This document shows positions 42,107 to 50,829 of a stretch of 52,923 bases of DNA, piece by piece. This stretch comes from JAWXCM01 sp034408745 (GTDB lineage: Bacteria; Acidobacteriota; Terriglobia; Bryobacterales; Bryobacteraceae): positions 1-52,923 of the forward strand of contig JAWXCM010000428.1 of NCBI GenBank assembly GCA_034408745.1, given 5' to 3'. The translations under genes were made by a program, and so were the position numbers. The notes under the pieces were generated by a model. The model had not been told where the DNA came from, made no database searches, and was given only the letters and a program-made list of their open reading frames with translations. Within the stretch, counting starts at the first letter, position 1, and each line of letters begins with the position of its first letter.

Positions 42107-43113
42107 ATAACCACTTTCCGGGCGGCCATATCCACTGATTCGCAGGCCAGACCAGGCCGGGCCGCCTTCAGCGCAGCCGTCTGCGCACGGTACACAATGT
42201 CGAACACCGTCTTCATCTTGTCGGTGGGCTTGCCGAGCACAAATGTCCGGCTGATATCGCTCTGGTAGTTCTCCACCGCGCAGCCGCCGTCAATCAGGAT
42301 GAGGCTGCCGTCTTTGATGCGCTGGGGCTTCACAGAACCGTGCGGCAGTGCGGCCGATTCATCCACCAGCACCATCGCGTACCCTGGAAATCCGAGCTTC
42401 GCGTGTGCTCCGGCGATCAGCCCGCCAAACTCGGCATTCGTCATGCCTTCTTTGAGCCGGCCAAAGGCCGCTTCGTAAGCCTGCAGCGTAATCTGATTGG
42501 CGAACTTCATCAGCGCCAACTCCGCCGCGCTTTTCACCCCTCGACAACCGGACGTCACGGAGGTAGCGCTGGCCAGGGTGGCCGATGCGGCTGCCTTGCC
42601 GAGCCCGTCGCTGAACACGAACTTGACGGTCTCCTCGACGCCGAGGCGGCCCGTCGCGATCCCACGCTCCTTCAGAGCAACGGCGGCCAGGTCGTACGGA
42701 CTCTCATCTTCCTGCCACGTGAACACCTGCTGGCGAGCCCCCAGGCCGAGTGTGATCTGTTCCCGGGCGCGGTCCTCCTCAAATGCGGGGCTGATGAATA
42801 TCGGCTCGCCCCGGGCGGGAAGCACCATCAGGAGCAGCCGCTCGCTGTTGCCCCACCGCACTCCGGTGAAGTATTGCAAAGTGCTGCCGCCGGCCAGAAG
42901 GATGGCGTTGATCTTCTGCTCAGCCATTAGTTGCTTCGCACGCTCTATGCGCGCGAACCGCTCTTCCGTGGAAATGGGTTTCGGTTCACTCCGGCGTGAT
43001 TTCAGCTCGGGGAACAAATCGGTGCGGGGTGGCTCGGCGCGACGTGGGTCCTGAGCTCGCACCGCAGCCGCGGATGTTGCCGCGGCCGCAGTCAGCAAAT
43101 GCCTGCGAGTCAT
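41842..43113 (-). CDS. Exported M24 (Xaa-Pro aminopeptidase-like) metallopeptidase
   Basis: This 423-residue protein has a Tat-like signal (TRRHLLTAAAATSAAAVRA), a creatinase-type N-terminal domain and the pita-bread M24 domain. Metal ligands are visible: Asp in LILIDGGCAVENYQSDISRTF (two Asp), His in THRLGHGIGMDGHE, and Glu in SDEPGIYILGEFGVRLEDD. It probably removes N-terminal residues next to Pro from exported peptides. It is the last gene of the GntR-SPFH-M24 run, 8 bp after the SPFH gene. Its 3' end is partly duplicated at 39180-39354. Confidence 0.92.
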   Translation of the reverse strand: MTRRHLLTAAAATSAAAVRAQDPRRAEPPRTDLFPELKSRRSEPKPISTEERFARIERAKQLMAEQKINAILLAGGSTLQYFTGVRWGNSERLLLMVLPARGEPIFISPAFEEDRAREQITLGLGARQQVFTWQEDESPYDLAAVALKERGIATGRLGVEETVKFVFSDGLGKAAASATLASATSVTSGCRGVKSAAELALMKFANQITLQAYEAAFGRLKEGMTNAEFGGLIAGAHAKLGFPGYAMVLVDESAALPHGSVKPQRIKDGSLILIDGGCAVENYQSDISRTFVLGKPTDKMKTVFDIVYRAQTAALKAARPGLACESVDMAARKVVIDAGFGPGYKYFTHRLGHGIGMDGHEWPYLVKGNKLPLAPGMTFSDEPGIYILGEFGVRLEDDMFITAGGAELFTPQSLSLEKPFGRV

Positions 43114-43121
43114 GATGAATT

Positions 43122-44045
43122 CTACGATCCCACAGTGGGCTCCTGCTTCTTCATCGACGCAAGGGAGAGCAGTCCGCCGAGGCCCATCGTCTCCACAGCG
43201 GTGGACGGTACGATCACCATCGATCCCTTCTCCTTCATGGCCTCATACAACATGTTCATCGCGCGCAGATGCAGGGCGGTCGGGTTGTTGATGTACACCT
43301 CGGAAGCTTTCGCGAACTTCTCGCTGATCTCGGTCTCCGCGGTGCCCAGGATAATTCGAGCCTGCCGTTCACGTTCGGCCTGCGCCTGGCGCGACATGGC
43401 GTCTTCCAGTTGCTGCGGGATGTGTACATCCCGGATCTCCACGGACTGTACGGTGATGCCCCAGCCGTTTGTCTTCTCGTCGAGAATGCGTTGCAGTTCC
43501 CGGCCCAGGGTGTCGCGTTCCGTGATCATCTGGGCCAGCTCATGCCGCCCAATCGATTCCCTCAGCGCCGTCTGGGCGCTCAGTGAAACGGCATAGGTGA
43601 AGTCTTCCACCTCCAGAATCGCCTTCTCGGCGTTCCACACCACCCAGAACACAATCGCGTCCACGTTCACCGGAACCGTATCCCGCGTCAGCGCCGATTC
43701 CGCCGTCACGTCGGTGACTCGGATGCGCTGGTCGACGTATTTGGTGGTGGTGTCGATGACCGGGATGACGTGGAACATTCCCGGCCCGCGCAAACCCTGG
43801 TAGCGGCCCAGGCGAAGCACAGCCGTCTTCTGCCATTGCTTCGCCACCTTAATGGAGAACATCAGGTAGAAGCACAGCGCGAACGCGGTCACCGCGAACG
43901 CCGGAGTCCTGGTCAAAATCGCCGTAATCGTGCCCAGCATGAGCACGGACAGTCCGGCGAGCAGCCCCACCGCACTCACGGGTTGATTCAGCGGAAATTC
44001 GACAGTTCCCGGTTTTTTGAAGGCAACAATCGGTACCACTGACAT
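43122..44045 (-). CDS. SPFH/band 7 protein (slipin-like)
   Basis: This 307-residue protein has two N-terminal hydrophobic segments (about 24-42 and 48-66) and a band-7 domain: AVLRLGRYQGLRGPGMFHVIPVIDTTTKYVDQRIRV, then AIVFWVVWNAEKAILEVEDF and ALRESIGRHELAQMI. A coiled-coil tail (EDAMSRQAQAERERQARIIL) follows. Slipins form membrane microdomain scaffolds. AAGGAG lies 6 bases before ATG 44045. It is cotranscribed with the GntR regulator, which overlaps its ribosome site region. Confidence 0.92.
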   Translation of the reverse strand: MSVVPIVAFKKPGTVEFPLNQPVSAVGLLAGLSVLMLGTITAILTRTPAFAVTAFALCFYLMFSIKVAKQWQKTAVLRLGRYQGLRGPGMFHVIPVIDTTTKYVDQRIRVTDVTAESALTRDTVPVNVDAIVFWVVWNAEKAILEVEDFTYAVSLSAQTALRESIGRHELAQMITERDTLGRELQRILDEKTNGWGITVQSVEIRDVHIPQQLEDAMSRQAQAERERQARIILGTAETEISEKFAKASEVYINNPTALHLRAMNMLYEAMKEKGSMVIVPSTAVETMGLGGLLSLASMKKQEPTVGS

Positions 44046-44047
44046 AG

Positions 44048-44455
44048 TTATTTGCTCCTTTGAACCGCGGCTTCACCGGATATCTCCGACAGCCGCTCTG
44101 CAATCTCCACAACGCTGTACCCGTCCGAGGACGCCCGCGCCACAAACTCCGCGACCATCCGCGACAGCCTTTCCTGGCGCTGTACCTCATCCGTTCGAAC
44201 GGGCTGACTGGTAATGAAGGTTCCTGTCCCCTGCTGGGTCGCCAGAAAACCCCGGATCTCGAGTTCTTTGTACGCCCGTACCACCGTGTTTGGGTTGATC
44301 GAAAGATCCACCGCAAGCTGGCGTACGGTCGGCAACTGATCCCCGGGAGACAGCGCGCCAGACGCAACGGCAATGAGGACCTGGTCCATCAATTGCCTGT
44401 AAACCGGAACGCCGCTCTTCAACTCCAGCCGTAACTCGACTTTCGTTGCCGCCAT
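44048..44455 (-). CDS. GntR-family regulator, YtrA type
   Basis: This 135-residue protein has a GntR winged helix (GVPVYRQLMDQVLIAVASGALSPGDQLPTVRQLAVDLSINPNTVVRAYKELEIRGF) and a short C-terminal helix pair instead of a full effector domain. This is the YtrA subfamily, which usually autoregulates and controls membrane or ABC genes. A palindrome in its own promoter is the likely operator. It is followed 2 bp later by the SPFH gene. Confidence 0.93.
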   Translation of the reverse strand: MAATKVELRLELKSGVPVYRQLMDQVLIAVASGALSPGDQLPTVRQLAVDLSINPNTVVRAYKELEIRGFLATQQGTGTFITSQPVRTDEVQRQERLSRMVAEFVARASSDGYSVVEIAERLSEISGEAAVQRSK

Positions 44456-44461
44456 ATTTGC

Positions 44462-44489
44462 AGTGTACTAGTAAACTAGAACAAGTCAA
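44462..44489 (-). promoter_or_regulatory. GntR operon promoter with operator in the spacer
   Basis: On the minus strand TTGACT (44484-44489) and TACACT (44462-44467) are separated by 16 bases. The spacer contains the palindrome CTAGT/ACTAG (44468-44479). The -10 ends 6 bases before the GntR ATG, so the transcript would start at the start codon. The palindrome position predicts direct repression by the GntR protein. Confidence 0.75.
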
Positions 44490-44559
44490 TACCAAGCTTG
44501 TGCCGGTTGCTTGCGGGTGTAAGTCTGACTACGTTTATCAAAAAGCAATCAAAAACTCC

Positions 44560-44565
44560 TACAAT
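44560..44565 (+). promoter_or_regulatory. Probable -10 box of the TonB-dependent receptor gene
   Basis: TACAAT lies 7 bases before ATG 44573 with no Shine-Dalgarno, suggesting a leaderless transcript. The A-rich region upstream has no clear -35. Confidence 0.4.
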
Positions 44566-44572
44566 CTCCTAT

Positions 44573-47500
44573 ATGCCTAACGTCGTCAGGTTGTGGAGCA
44601 CCCTCCTGGTCCTGTGTCTGCTTCCGCTGGCAGCACAGGAATTCCGAGCGTCAGTTACCGGCGTGGTTACCGATCCGTCCGGCACACCCGTACCGGGTGC
44701 GCGCGTCGAAGCCCGCAGCGAAGAGCGCCAGCTCCTTTTCGAAGCCGAATCTAACGAGAGCGGCACTTACCTCATCCGATTCCTAAACCCCGGCCGCTAC
44801 GACGTGTCGGTTAAGAAGGACGGGTTTAAGACTGCAACCCGCAATGCGCTCGAGCTTTTCGGCTCCGACCGCGCACGCGTCGACATCCGTCTCGAAGTCG
44901 GGACTCTCAGCGACTCCATCACTGTCACTGGCGACGCCCCCATTCTGCAGACCGAAACCGCTTCTCGCTCCGTCACGCTGGAGCAGAAGTACGTGAACGA
45001 TCTGCCAACCTCCGGCCGCAACCTCTACCAGCTCCTGTTCACCCAACCCGGCGTCACCAAGACGAGCCGCTACTGGGGTTCGTTTGAGCTCTACGCTTTC
45101 GGCAACATCAACGGCGTGTCGATCAATGGAGGCCGCTCGGGTGAAAACGACACCCTGATCGACGGCATCACGTCGGTCCGCGGAAGTCGCAGTGCTTCCT
45201 TTGCGCCGGCGCTGAATGCCATTCAGGAAGTTTCGCTTCAGACCAACTCGTACGACGCGCAGTATGGCCGCACCGGCGGCGGCATCACGAACGTGGTTCT
45301 GCGAACTGGTACCAATCAACTGCACGGGCAGCTGTTCGAATTCCTTAAGAATGACAACCTGAACTCGAACGGCTACTCGGCCAACGCAGCCAACGTGCGG
45401 AGACCTGAATTTAAGAACAATACGTTCGGCTTTACGGTTGACGGACCGGTCGTGCTGCCGAAGCTCTTCAACGGCCGAAACAAGCTGTTCTTCATGCTGT
45501 CCCTGGAAGCGCTCCGCGAGCGCAATCCGCAGATCCAGATCTGGACCGTTCCCACCGCGGCTGAACTCACAGGAGACTTCTCCAGCCTGGTGACGAATAC
45601 GCGCCAGCAAGTGGCCATTTATGATCCGATGACGAACCCCCGTCAGCCATTCCCGGGCAACCGCATTCCCGCGAACCGGATCAACCCTGTCGCGGCGAAG
45701 GCCGCCAGCTTCTACCCGAAACCGAACCGCACGCCCGATGGAATCGACGGCCAGAACAATTACCTCTTCGTGAACAGCTCTAAGAATGAGTACGACCAGT
45801 GGCTCGGCAAGATGGACTGGACCGTCACTAACAACCACCGCGTTTCCTGGCGATACGGCCAGACGCCCTGGTCCAACTTCGCCCGAGTCCAGTGGGGCAC
45901 CAACGCGGCCGAGCCGTCCACCGAGTACCCGTCCACCCGCGTCTCCCGCAACTGGGGCGCCGACTGGACCTGGACCTTCTCGCCCGTGCTCGTATTCAAT
46001 GTGCGCGCCGGTCTTGCCCGCTATGAAGGCTTCAGCGGCAACACCTTTGGCAGGGACTTCGACCCCCGCCAGCTCGGCTTTCCCGACTCGCTTGTATCGC
46101 AGTTCACGTCGCTGCAGTATCCTCGCTTTAACCTCGGAAGTAATAACTACAGCTCGCTCGGCAGTACTCGCACCAGTAACTACGAGACGCAGGACACCTG
46201 GTCCCTGCAGCCGAACGCACAGGCAAATCTGGGGAAGCACTTCCTGAAGTTTGGCGGCGAGTTCCGGCTGTATAACTCCAACACCATTCGGCCCGAAGCC
46301 GCCAGCGGCATTTACACATTCAATCGCAACTGGACGCAGGCCGACCCGCAGCGCGCTGACGCTCTAAGCGGCAATGCGCTCGCTACGTTTCTGCTCGGCT
46401 ACCCCAGCGCGGGATCTGTCGACCGCAACATGGATCCGGCTTACCAGAACCCTTACTGGGCTCTGTTCTTCCAGGATGACTGGAAGATCGCGCGCAACGT
46501 GACCATCAATGTTGGTCTCCGCTGGGACTATGAAGCGCCTATCAGAGAGCGCTACAACCGCCAGGTGCGCGGCTTCAACACCAGCGTTGCCAGCCCGCTC
46601 GCATCCCAGGTGCAGGGTCTGACCCTGAAGGGCGGCATCGAGTTCGCCAGCGGCGACAACCGGCTTGCGTTCACGCCGGACCGCAACAACTTCCAGCCTC
46701 GCATCGGCGTCGCATGGCAGCCGGTCAACGGCTGGGTGATCCGTGGTGGATGGGGTCTCTACTACCTTGGCCAGAATGCCTCGGGTGCCGACACAGGATT
46801 CAGCCGGCCAACTGCGCTCATCGCCAGTACCGACAACAACATCACGCCGGCGGTGACGCTCTCCGATCCGTTCCCGCGCAGCCTGTTCCCGACCGGCCTG
46901 CTCCAGCCGATCGGCACCTCGCAGGGCCTCCTGACGAACATCGGCCTGGCAGTCGGCGCCCAGTACCTGGAACGGCCCCTGCCGTACTCCCAGCAGTTCT
47001 CGTTCGGCATCCAGCATCAGATCAAGACATGGCTGCTCGACGCGTCCTATGTGGGTAACCTTACAGAGAAGCTGCCGGTCAGTGCGGGCCTGAACTTCAT
47101 TCCAACCGCCGAACTCACCCGTCTGCCAGTCGCCGAGCGCGCCGCCTGGTTCAACGCACAGGTGCCCAACCCAATGGCCGGCCGGCTGCCAGGATCCGCG
47201 TTCAACGGTACAACGGTGCCCCGCCAGCAGCTCCTGTTCGCGTATCCCCAGTTCTCCAGCGTGAATATTTCTAATATCCCGATTGGAAGCCAGAACTATC
47301 ATTCTCTGCAGGCCAAAGCGACGCGGCGCTTCTCGAAAGGCATCGCCGCCCAGATTTCGTACACGTGGTCCAAGGCGCTGGAGAGCGTGGCGCTCCTCAA
47401 TGCGCAAAACGTCAACCTGAACGACCTCACAAAGACTGTTCTTGAGCAGCGCCTGGTGGAGTACGATATCCCGCACACCTTGTCCGCAATCACTTCGTGG

Positions 47501-48037
47501 GAACTGCCCTTCGGCAAAGGCAAACACTGGATGAGTCACACCAACCGCCTCGTCGGCGGCATCTTTGGCGGCTGGAATCTCAGCGCGCAGTATATCTACC
47601 GCTCCGGTCAGCCAATCGCGTTCCCGAACGCTGCGCCGACAGTGGCTAAAAGCGCGAAGCTGAGTTCCGCTCAGCGCGACGAACTGGCACGCTCAAAGGG
47701 CCGCGACGAGTTCAACCCGTTCTTTGACACGTGGTTCGACACATCCATCTTCCCGAGGACCGCGCAGGCGCCGTTCACCCTGCGCGACTTCCCGACACGC
47801 TTCCCCGACGTCCGGAGTGACGTCCTGCAGAGCTGGGAGCTCAGCGGCTACAAGAATTTCGCCATCACCGAGAAGGTGAAGTTCCAGTTCCGCGCCGACT
47901 TCCAGAACGCATTCGATAAGCCGTACTTCGGACGAATCGCCTCCAACAGCGTGCAGGACACCCGCTTCGGCCAGCTCGATCCGGCTCAGGGCAACCAGCC
48001 CAGAGTCGTGGTGCTGGTGGCGAAAATCCTGTTCTAA
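44573..48037 (+). CDS. Oar-like TonB-dependent receptor with carboxypeptidase-regulatory domain
   Basis: This 1154-residue protein has a signal peptide (LWSTLLVLCLLPLAAQ) and a CarboxypepD_reg domain (ASVTGVVTDPSGTPVPGARVEARS...YLIRFLNPGRYDVSVKKDGF). A plug domain follows (GRSGENDTLIDGITSVRGS, VSLQTNSYDAQYGRTGGGITNVVLRTGTNQLHG), and then a ~900-residue barrel with repeated aromatic strand ends, closing in Phe (VLVAKILF). Oar-like receptors are heavily expanded in Solibacter and import large substrates such as glycans or peptides. The open frame to 44498 upstream has no signal character. The toxin-like gene follows after 17 bp. Confidence 0.92.
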   Translation: MPNVVRLWSTLLVLCLLPLAAQEFRASVTGVVTDPSGTPVPGARVEARSEERQLLFEAESNESGTYLIRFLNPGRYDVSVKKDGFKTATRNALELFGSDRARVDIRLEVGTLSDSITVTGDAPILQTETASRSVTLEQKYVNDLPTSGRNLYQLLFTQPGVTKTSRYWGSFELYAFGNINGVSINGGRSGENDTLIDGITSVRGSRSASFAPALNAIQEVSLQTNSYDAQYGRTGGGITNVVLRTGTNQLHGQLFEFLKNDNLNSNGYSANAANVRRPEFKNNTFGFTVDGPVVLPKLFNGRNKLFFMLSLEALRERNPQIQIWTVPTAAELTGDFSSLVTNTRQQVAIYDPMTNPRQPFPGNRIPANRINPVAAKAASFYPKPNRTPDGIDGQNNYLFVNSSKNEYDQWLGKMDWTVTNNHRVSWRYGQTPWSNFARVQWGTNAAEPSTEYPSTRVSRNWGADWTWTFSPVLVFNVRAGLARYEGFSGNTFGRDFDPRQLGFPDSLVSQFTSLQYPRFNLGSNNYSSLGSTRTSNYETQDTWSLQPNAQANLGKHFLKFGGEFRLYNSNTIRPEAASGIYTFNRNWTQADPQRADALSGNALATFLLGYPSAGSVDRNMDPAYQNPYWALFFQDDWKIARNVTINVGLRWDYEAPIRERYNRQVRGFNTSVASPLASQVQGLTLKGGIEFASGDNRLAFTPDRNNFQPRIGVAWQPVNGWVIRGGWGLYYLGQNASGADTGFSRPTALIASTDNNITPAVTLSDPFPRSLFPTGLLQPIGTSQGLLTNIGLAVGAQYLERPLPYSQQFSFGIQHQIKTWLLDASYVGNLTEKLPVSAGLNFIPTAELTRLPVAERAAWFNAQVPNPMAGRLPGSAFNGTTVPRQQLLFAYPQFSSVNISNIPIGSQNYHSLQAKATRRFSKGIAAQISYTWSKALESVALLNAQNVNLNDLTKTVLEQRLVEYDIPHTLSAITSWELPFGKGKHWMSHTNRLVGGIFGGWNLSAQYIYRSGQPIAFPNAAPTVAKSAKLSSAQRDELARSKGRDEFNPFFDTWFDTSIFPRTAQAPFTLRDFPTRFPDVRSDVLQSWELSGYKNFAITEKVKFQFRADFQNAFDKPYFGRIASNSVQDTRFGQLDPAQGNQPRVVVLVAKILF

Positions 48038-48054
48038 TGCACTGCGGGAGGACA

Positions 48055-48411
48055 ATGGCCAGAGTGCAGATATCGCGCCGGGTTCTCCCGCTTCTTCTAC
48101 TGCTTGCCGTCACCCTGCTGGCAGCCGGTCCCGGCTTCCGCAGTCAGCGCCTGCTGGACGCCCACTACGCCAAACACGGCCACGAGTTCGGCAACATCAC
48201 CAAACAGCAGTACCTGGCGCTCGCTCAGTCTTTAAGAGACACCGCTGCAAGCGCCACGGTTCTGGAAGCCAAACGGCCCGGCGACGGCGTAGTCACAAAG
48301 TTCGATCGCAAGAAAGGCTACTTCGGAGCCTACGAGCGGGACCGAACAATTCGTACCTTCTTTATCCCCGCGGCCGGTGAATCTTACTTTAAAAGACAGG
48401 CGAAGCGATGA
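48055..48411 (+). CDS. Secreted BECR-type putative nuclease toxin
   Basis: This 118-residue basic protein has a strong signal peptide (RRVLPLLLLLAVTLLAAG, ~9-26) and a single ~90-residue domain: LLDAHYAKHGHEFGNITKQQYLALAQSL, then GDGVVTKFDRKKGYFGAYERDRTIRTFFIP and YFKRQ. The pattern (K/N)HG-x-EFG, GD-x-v-x-(Y/F)D, FG and (I/V)RT-(Y/F)-F-x-P is that of barnase/EndoU/colicin E5-D/RelE-fold toxin domains seen at the C-termini of polymorphic toxins. The His and Arg residues are candidate catalytic residues (inference). I use ATG 48055 with GGGAGG three bases upstream; ATG 48037 also opens the frame. Its stop overlaps the next gene's ATG. Confidence 0.65.
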   Translation: MARVQISRRVLPLLLLLAVTLLAAGPGFRSQRLLDAHYAKHGHEFGNITKQQYLALAQSLRDTAASATVLEAKRPGDGVVTKFDRKKGYFGAYERDRTIRTFFIPAAGESYFKRQAKR

Positions 48412-48782
48412 CAGACACGGAGATTCTGGATTACCTCGACAGCAATGGCTACCCGGCCCACATTGTCCGTGGTGGACGCGCCGGGCTGATCCGCCGCTGG
48501 TCCGATTTTGTGGAGGAAGTACGCCGCGGCTACGAGTTCGGACTGGAAGATTATCGTAACGACCTCGACATTCGAGGTATCCTCCGACTGGTTGAAGCCG
48601 AGTCCGATCCGGCAGTTATTGAAGCCGACCAGAAACTCGGAGAACTCCTCACCGCTACCACCACTCGGGTGTGGGAAAGCTTTGGCAACGACCCCTGGTG
48701 GGACTTCGGTTACCCGGCGAACTGCGCTGGCGATCTGCGCCGTGACCTCCGGGCCGAAGGCCTCTGGGAGTCCGCCGGGTGA
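48408..48782 (+). CDS. Acidic cytoplasmic partner, probable immunity protein
   Basis: This 124-residue protein is rich in Asp and Glu (for example EEVRRGYEFGLEDYRNDLDI, VEAESDPAVIEADQ), lacks a signal peptide, and contains Trp residues (DPWWDFGYP) typical of small immunity proteins. ATGA overlap with the basic secreted toxin-like gene means tight co-expression. The basic secreted/acidic cytoplasmic pairing matches barnase-barstar and polymorphic toxin-immunity architecture. The immunity role is inferred from context, not from a recognised family. Confidence 0.55.
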   Translation: MTDTEILDYLDSNGYPAHIVRGGRAGLIRRWSDFVEEVRRGYEFGLEDYRNDLDIRGILRLVEAESDPAVIEADQKLGELLTATTTRVWESFGNDPWWDFGYPANCAGDLRRDLRAEGLWESAG

Positions 48783-48845
48783 CGGTATTCCGCCCAGTCC
48801 TGCTATGATAGTCATCGTCAGATTCTGTTACTGGAGGCGGAGAAC

Positions 48846-49313
48846 GTGGGTCCGTTAGGTATTCCGGAAACCATTTTTATCTTCGTCCTCGCGCTGCTGA
48901 TTTTTGGTCCTAAAAAGCTACCTGAGCTGGGCCGCACCATCGGTAAGGCGATGACGGAGTTTCGTCGCGCCTCGAGCGAGCTGAAAGCAACGTTCGACCG
49001 CGAAATGCACGCGATTGAGCGGGACTCGGAGTTGAAGGAAGTAACGCAGGCTTACAACGCCGAAACCTATAACTACGATTCGTATTACGATTCCGGCGCC
49101 TATGGTTCCGAATCGTATGATTACTCCGCGCAAGATCATTCCACTGAAGGCGCTTCCGCAACTCAGGGCGCTGACGCAGGAACCGACGGATCGCTGACTG
49201 GCAGCCACGACGCGCTGACGGCGGCGAATTCAGATCACGAGGCCAACGTCCCGGACGTACCGGCAGGGGATCACCCTCCGGCGCAGCCATCGTCTGAAAC
49301 CGTGAAATCCTGA
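48846..49313 (+). CDS. tatA: TatA/TatB-like component of the twin-arginine translocase
   Basis: This 155-residue protein has the Tat hairpin: a short N-terminal transmembrane helix (ETIFIFVLALLIFG), the FGPKKLPELGR hinge and an amphipathic helix (TIGKAMTEFRRASSELKATFDREM). The C-terminal ~80 residues are unusually rich in Tyr, Ser, Asp and Pro (YNYDSYYDSGAYGSESYDYS) and probably disordered. A Glu near the start of the helix is TatB-like, so it may act as TatB or as a bifunctional TatA/B. GTG start at 48846 is preceded by GGAGG. tatC follows. Confidence 0.9.
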   Translation: MGPLGIPETIFIFVLALLIFGPKKLPELGRTIGKAMTEFRRASSELKATFDREMHAIERDSELKEVTQAYNAETYNYDSYYDSGAYGSESYDYSAQDHSTEGASATQGADAGTDGSLTGSHDALTAANSDHEANVPDVPAGDHPPAQPSSETVKS

Positions 49314-49413
49314 TTCCCCGGCTCCGGCCGGCCCAAGGCTGAAGTGCTTCACCGGACCGCTCACAAACGTGGCGGATCCGGTGGGCAGGTTCAGTCGCCC
49401 TGACTGAGTGAGC

Positions 49414-50523
49414 ATGCCTGACGAAAACAACAAGCAGCATCCCCCCTCCACTACGCCGCCTCAGCCGGGCGGAGCCGAGCCTGTCTCTTCGTATCCGGAC
49501 GAGCACCCGGACGATTACCACCACCAGCACTATGGTGGCGAATCCGCTGTCCAGGATTCGCCTGTGGCGTTGGTCCCGGCCGCGTCACCTGCAGCGCCAC
49601 CACCACCCCCCGAACCTCCCAAAGTTGAAGAGGAAGAGGACGATGATGACGACGGCATGCTTCGGATGTCTTTCCTCGAGCACCTGGAGGAACTGCGCAC
49701 ACGCCTGATCCGGGCACTTATAGGTCTGGCAGTCGCATTTGGACTCGCCATGGCGTTCGCTCCGCGAATCTGGCGGATCGTTCAGGAACCGGCGGCGGCC
49801 GCACTCACCGAGTTAGGATTCCCTCCCAATCTGGTGTTCACCTCGCCCATGGAAGCATTCATGATCGTGTGGTTCAAGATGCCGCTGCTGGTATCGGTGT
49901 TTTTGGCCTCCCCCTGGGTGCTGTATCAGACGTGGGCATTTATCTCGCCCGGTTTGTACAAAAAAGAACGGAAACTCGCGGCACCATTCGTGCTCAGCAC
50001 CGCTGGCCTGTTTATTGTTGGCGGGCTGTTTGCCTACTACATTGCGTTTCGGTTCGGACTGGCGTTCCTGCTCGGCGTTGGAAAAGATATCAACATCCAG
50101 CCCATGATCACCGTCACGGAGTACACCGACATCTTCGTGAACGTGATACTCGGGGTCGGCGTTGTTTTTGAAATGCCCGTTCTGATTTTCATGCTTACGC
50201 TGCTGAGAATCACCACGCCCACCTTTCTGTTAAATCACTCTCGCTACGCGATTCTCATCATCGTCATCATCGCTGCTGTAATCACTCCCACTCCGGATGT
50301 GTTCAACCTCATGTTGTTCTCTGTCCCCATGGTGGTGCTTTACTTTGTCGGAATATTTGCGAGCTACCTTTTGGTGTTGAACCGTGAAGGACGGGCGTTC
50401 CCCTGGGGCAAGGTACTGGCGGTATTTTTCCTGGTTCTGGCAATCCTTGCTGCAACCATGTGGTTCCTGCTGCCGCGACTCGGATACCATTTTGTGTCTC
50501 AGTGGCCTTATGTCATAAAATAG
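49414..50523 (+). CDS. tatC: TatC, with a long acidic/proline-rich N-terminal extension
   Basis: This 369-residue protein has ~85 residues before the TatC core: Pro-rich stretches with poly-Pro runs, and an acidic run of Glu/Asp ending in DDDDG. The core then begins with MSFLEHLEELRTRLIRALIGL and contains the FTSPMEAFMIVWFKM region and six transmembrane helices, including PMITVTEYTDIFVNVILGVG and a final VLAVFFLVLAILAAT helix. TatC binds the twin-arginine signal. I prefer ATG 49414 over GTG 49408. The window encodes at least two likely Tat substrates (412-1626 and 41842-43113). Confidence 0.92.
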   Translation: MPDENNKQHPPSTTPPQPGGAEPVSSYPDEHPDDYHHQHYGGESAVQDSPVALVPAASPAAPPPPPEPPKVEEEEDDDDDGMLRMSFLEHLEELRTRLIRALIGLAVAFGLAMAFAPRIWRIVQEPAAAALTELGFPPNLVFTSPMEAFMIVWFKMPLLVSVFLASPWVLYQTWAFISPGLYKKERKLAAPFVLSTAGLFIVGGLFAYYIAFRFGLAFLLGVGKDINIQPMITVTEYTDIFVNVILGVGVVFEMPVLIFMLTLLRITTPTFLLNHSRYAILIIVIIAAVITPTPDVFNLMLFSVPMVVLYFVGIFASYLLVLNREGRAFPWGKVLAVFFLVLAILAATMWFLLPRLGYHFVSQWPYVIK

Positions 50524-50571
50524 GCTCGGAGCGTTTACTAAGGGCCTCCAATACGGTAAGCTGTCACATAC

Positions 50572-50781
50572 ATGGATTTCTGGAAAGCACTCGGGGAGCT
50601 CCACGCGGAACGCGAACGGCTCAGCAAAATGATTGCGTCTCTGGAAGCCGTTTCGGGCACCGGCACCCGCGGGCGTAAGAGCATGTCTGCCTCGGAGCGC
50701 AAACAGGTTTCCGAACGAATGAAGCAGTATTGGGCTTCCCGCCGCAAAAAATCCACGCGCTCTAAAAAGGCGACAGGTTGA
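50572..50781 (+). CDS. Small basic helical protein
   Basis: This 69-residue protein has an acidic/neutral N-terminal helix (FWKALGELHAERERLSKMIASLEAV), a flexible Gly/Thr linker, and a basic tail (RGRKSMSASERKQVSERMKQYWASRRKK). The SMSxxERKxxSERMKxxWAxRR motif recurs in small acidobacterial proteins and may bind nucleic acid, but this is unproven. Function unknown. Confidence 0.65.
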   Translation: MDFWKALGELHAERERLSKMIASLEAVSGTGTRGRKSMSASERKQVSERMKQYWASRRKKSTRSKKATG

Positions 50782-50829
50782 AAACGCCGCGGGCAATACA
50801 TCTGTCCAGATAATTGCCCGCCCTTCCGA

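Noticed and set aside
44783..46240. 485-codon minus-strand open frame opposite the TonB-dependent receptor
   Set aside because: Shadow of a clear outer-membrane receptor; Val/Arg/Glu-rich with no domain.
48037..48054. ATG 48037 as the toxin start
   Set aside because: It would add six residues (HCGRT) before a good signal peptide, while GGGAGG precedes ATG 48055; it stays possible but less likely.
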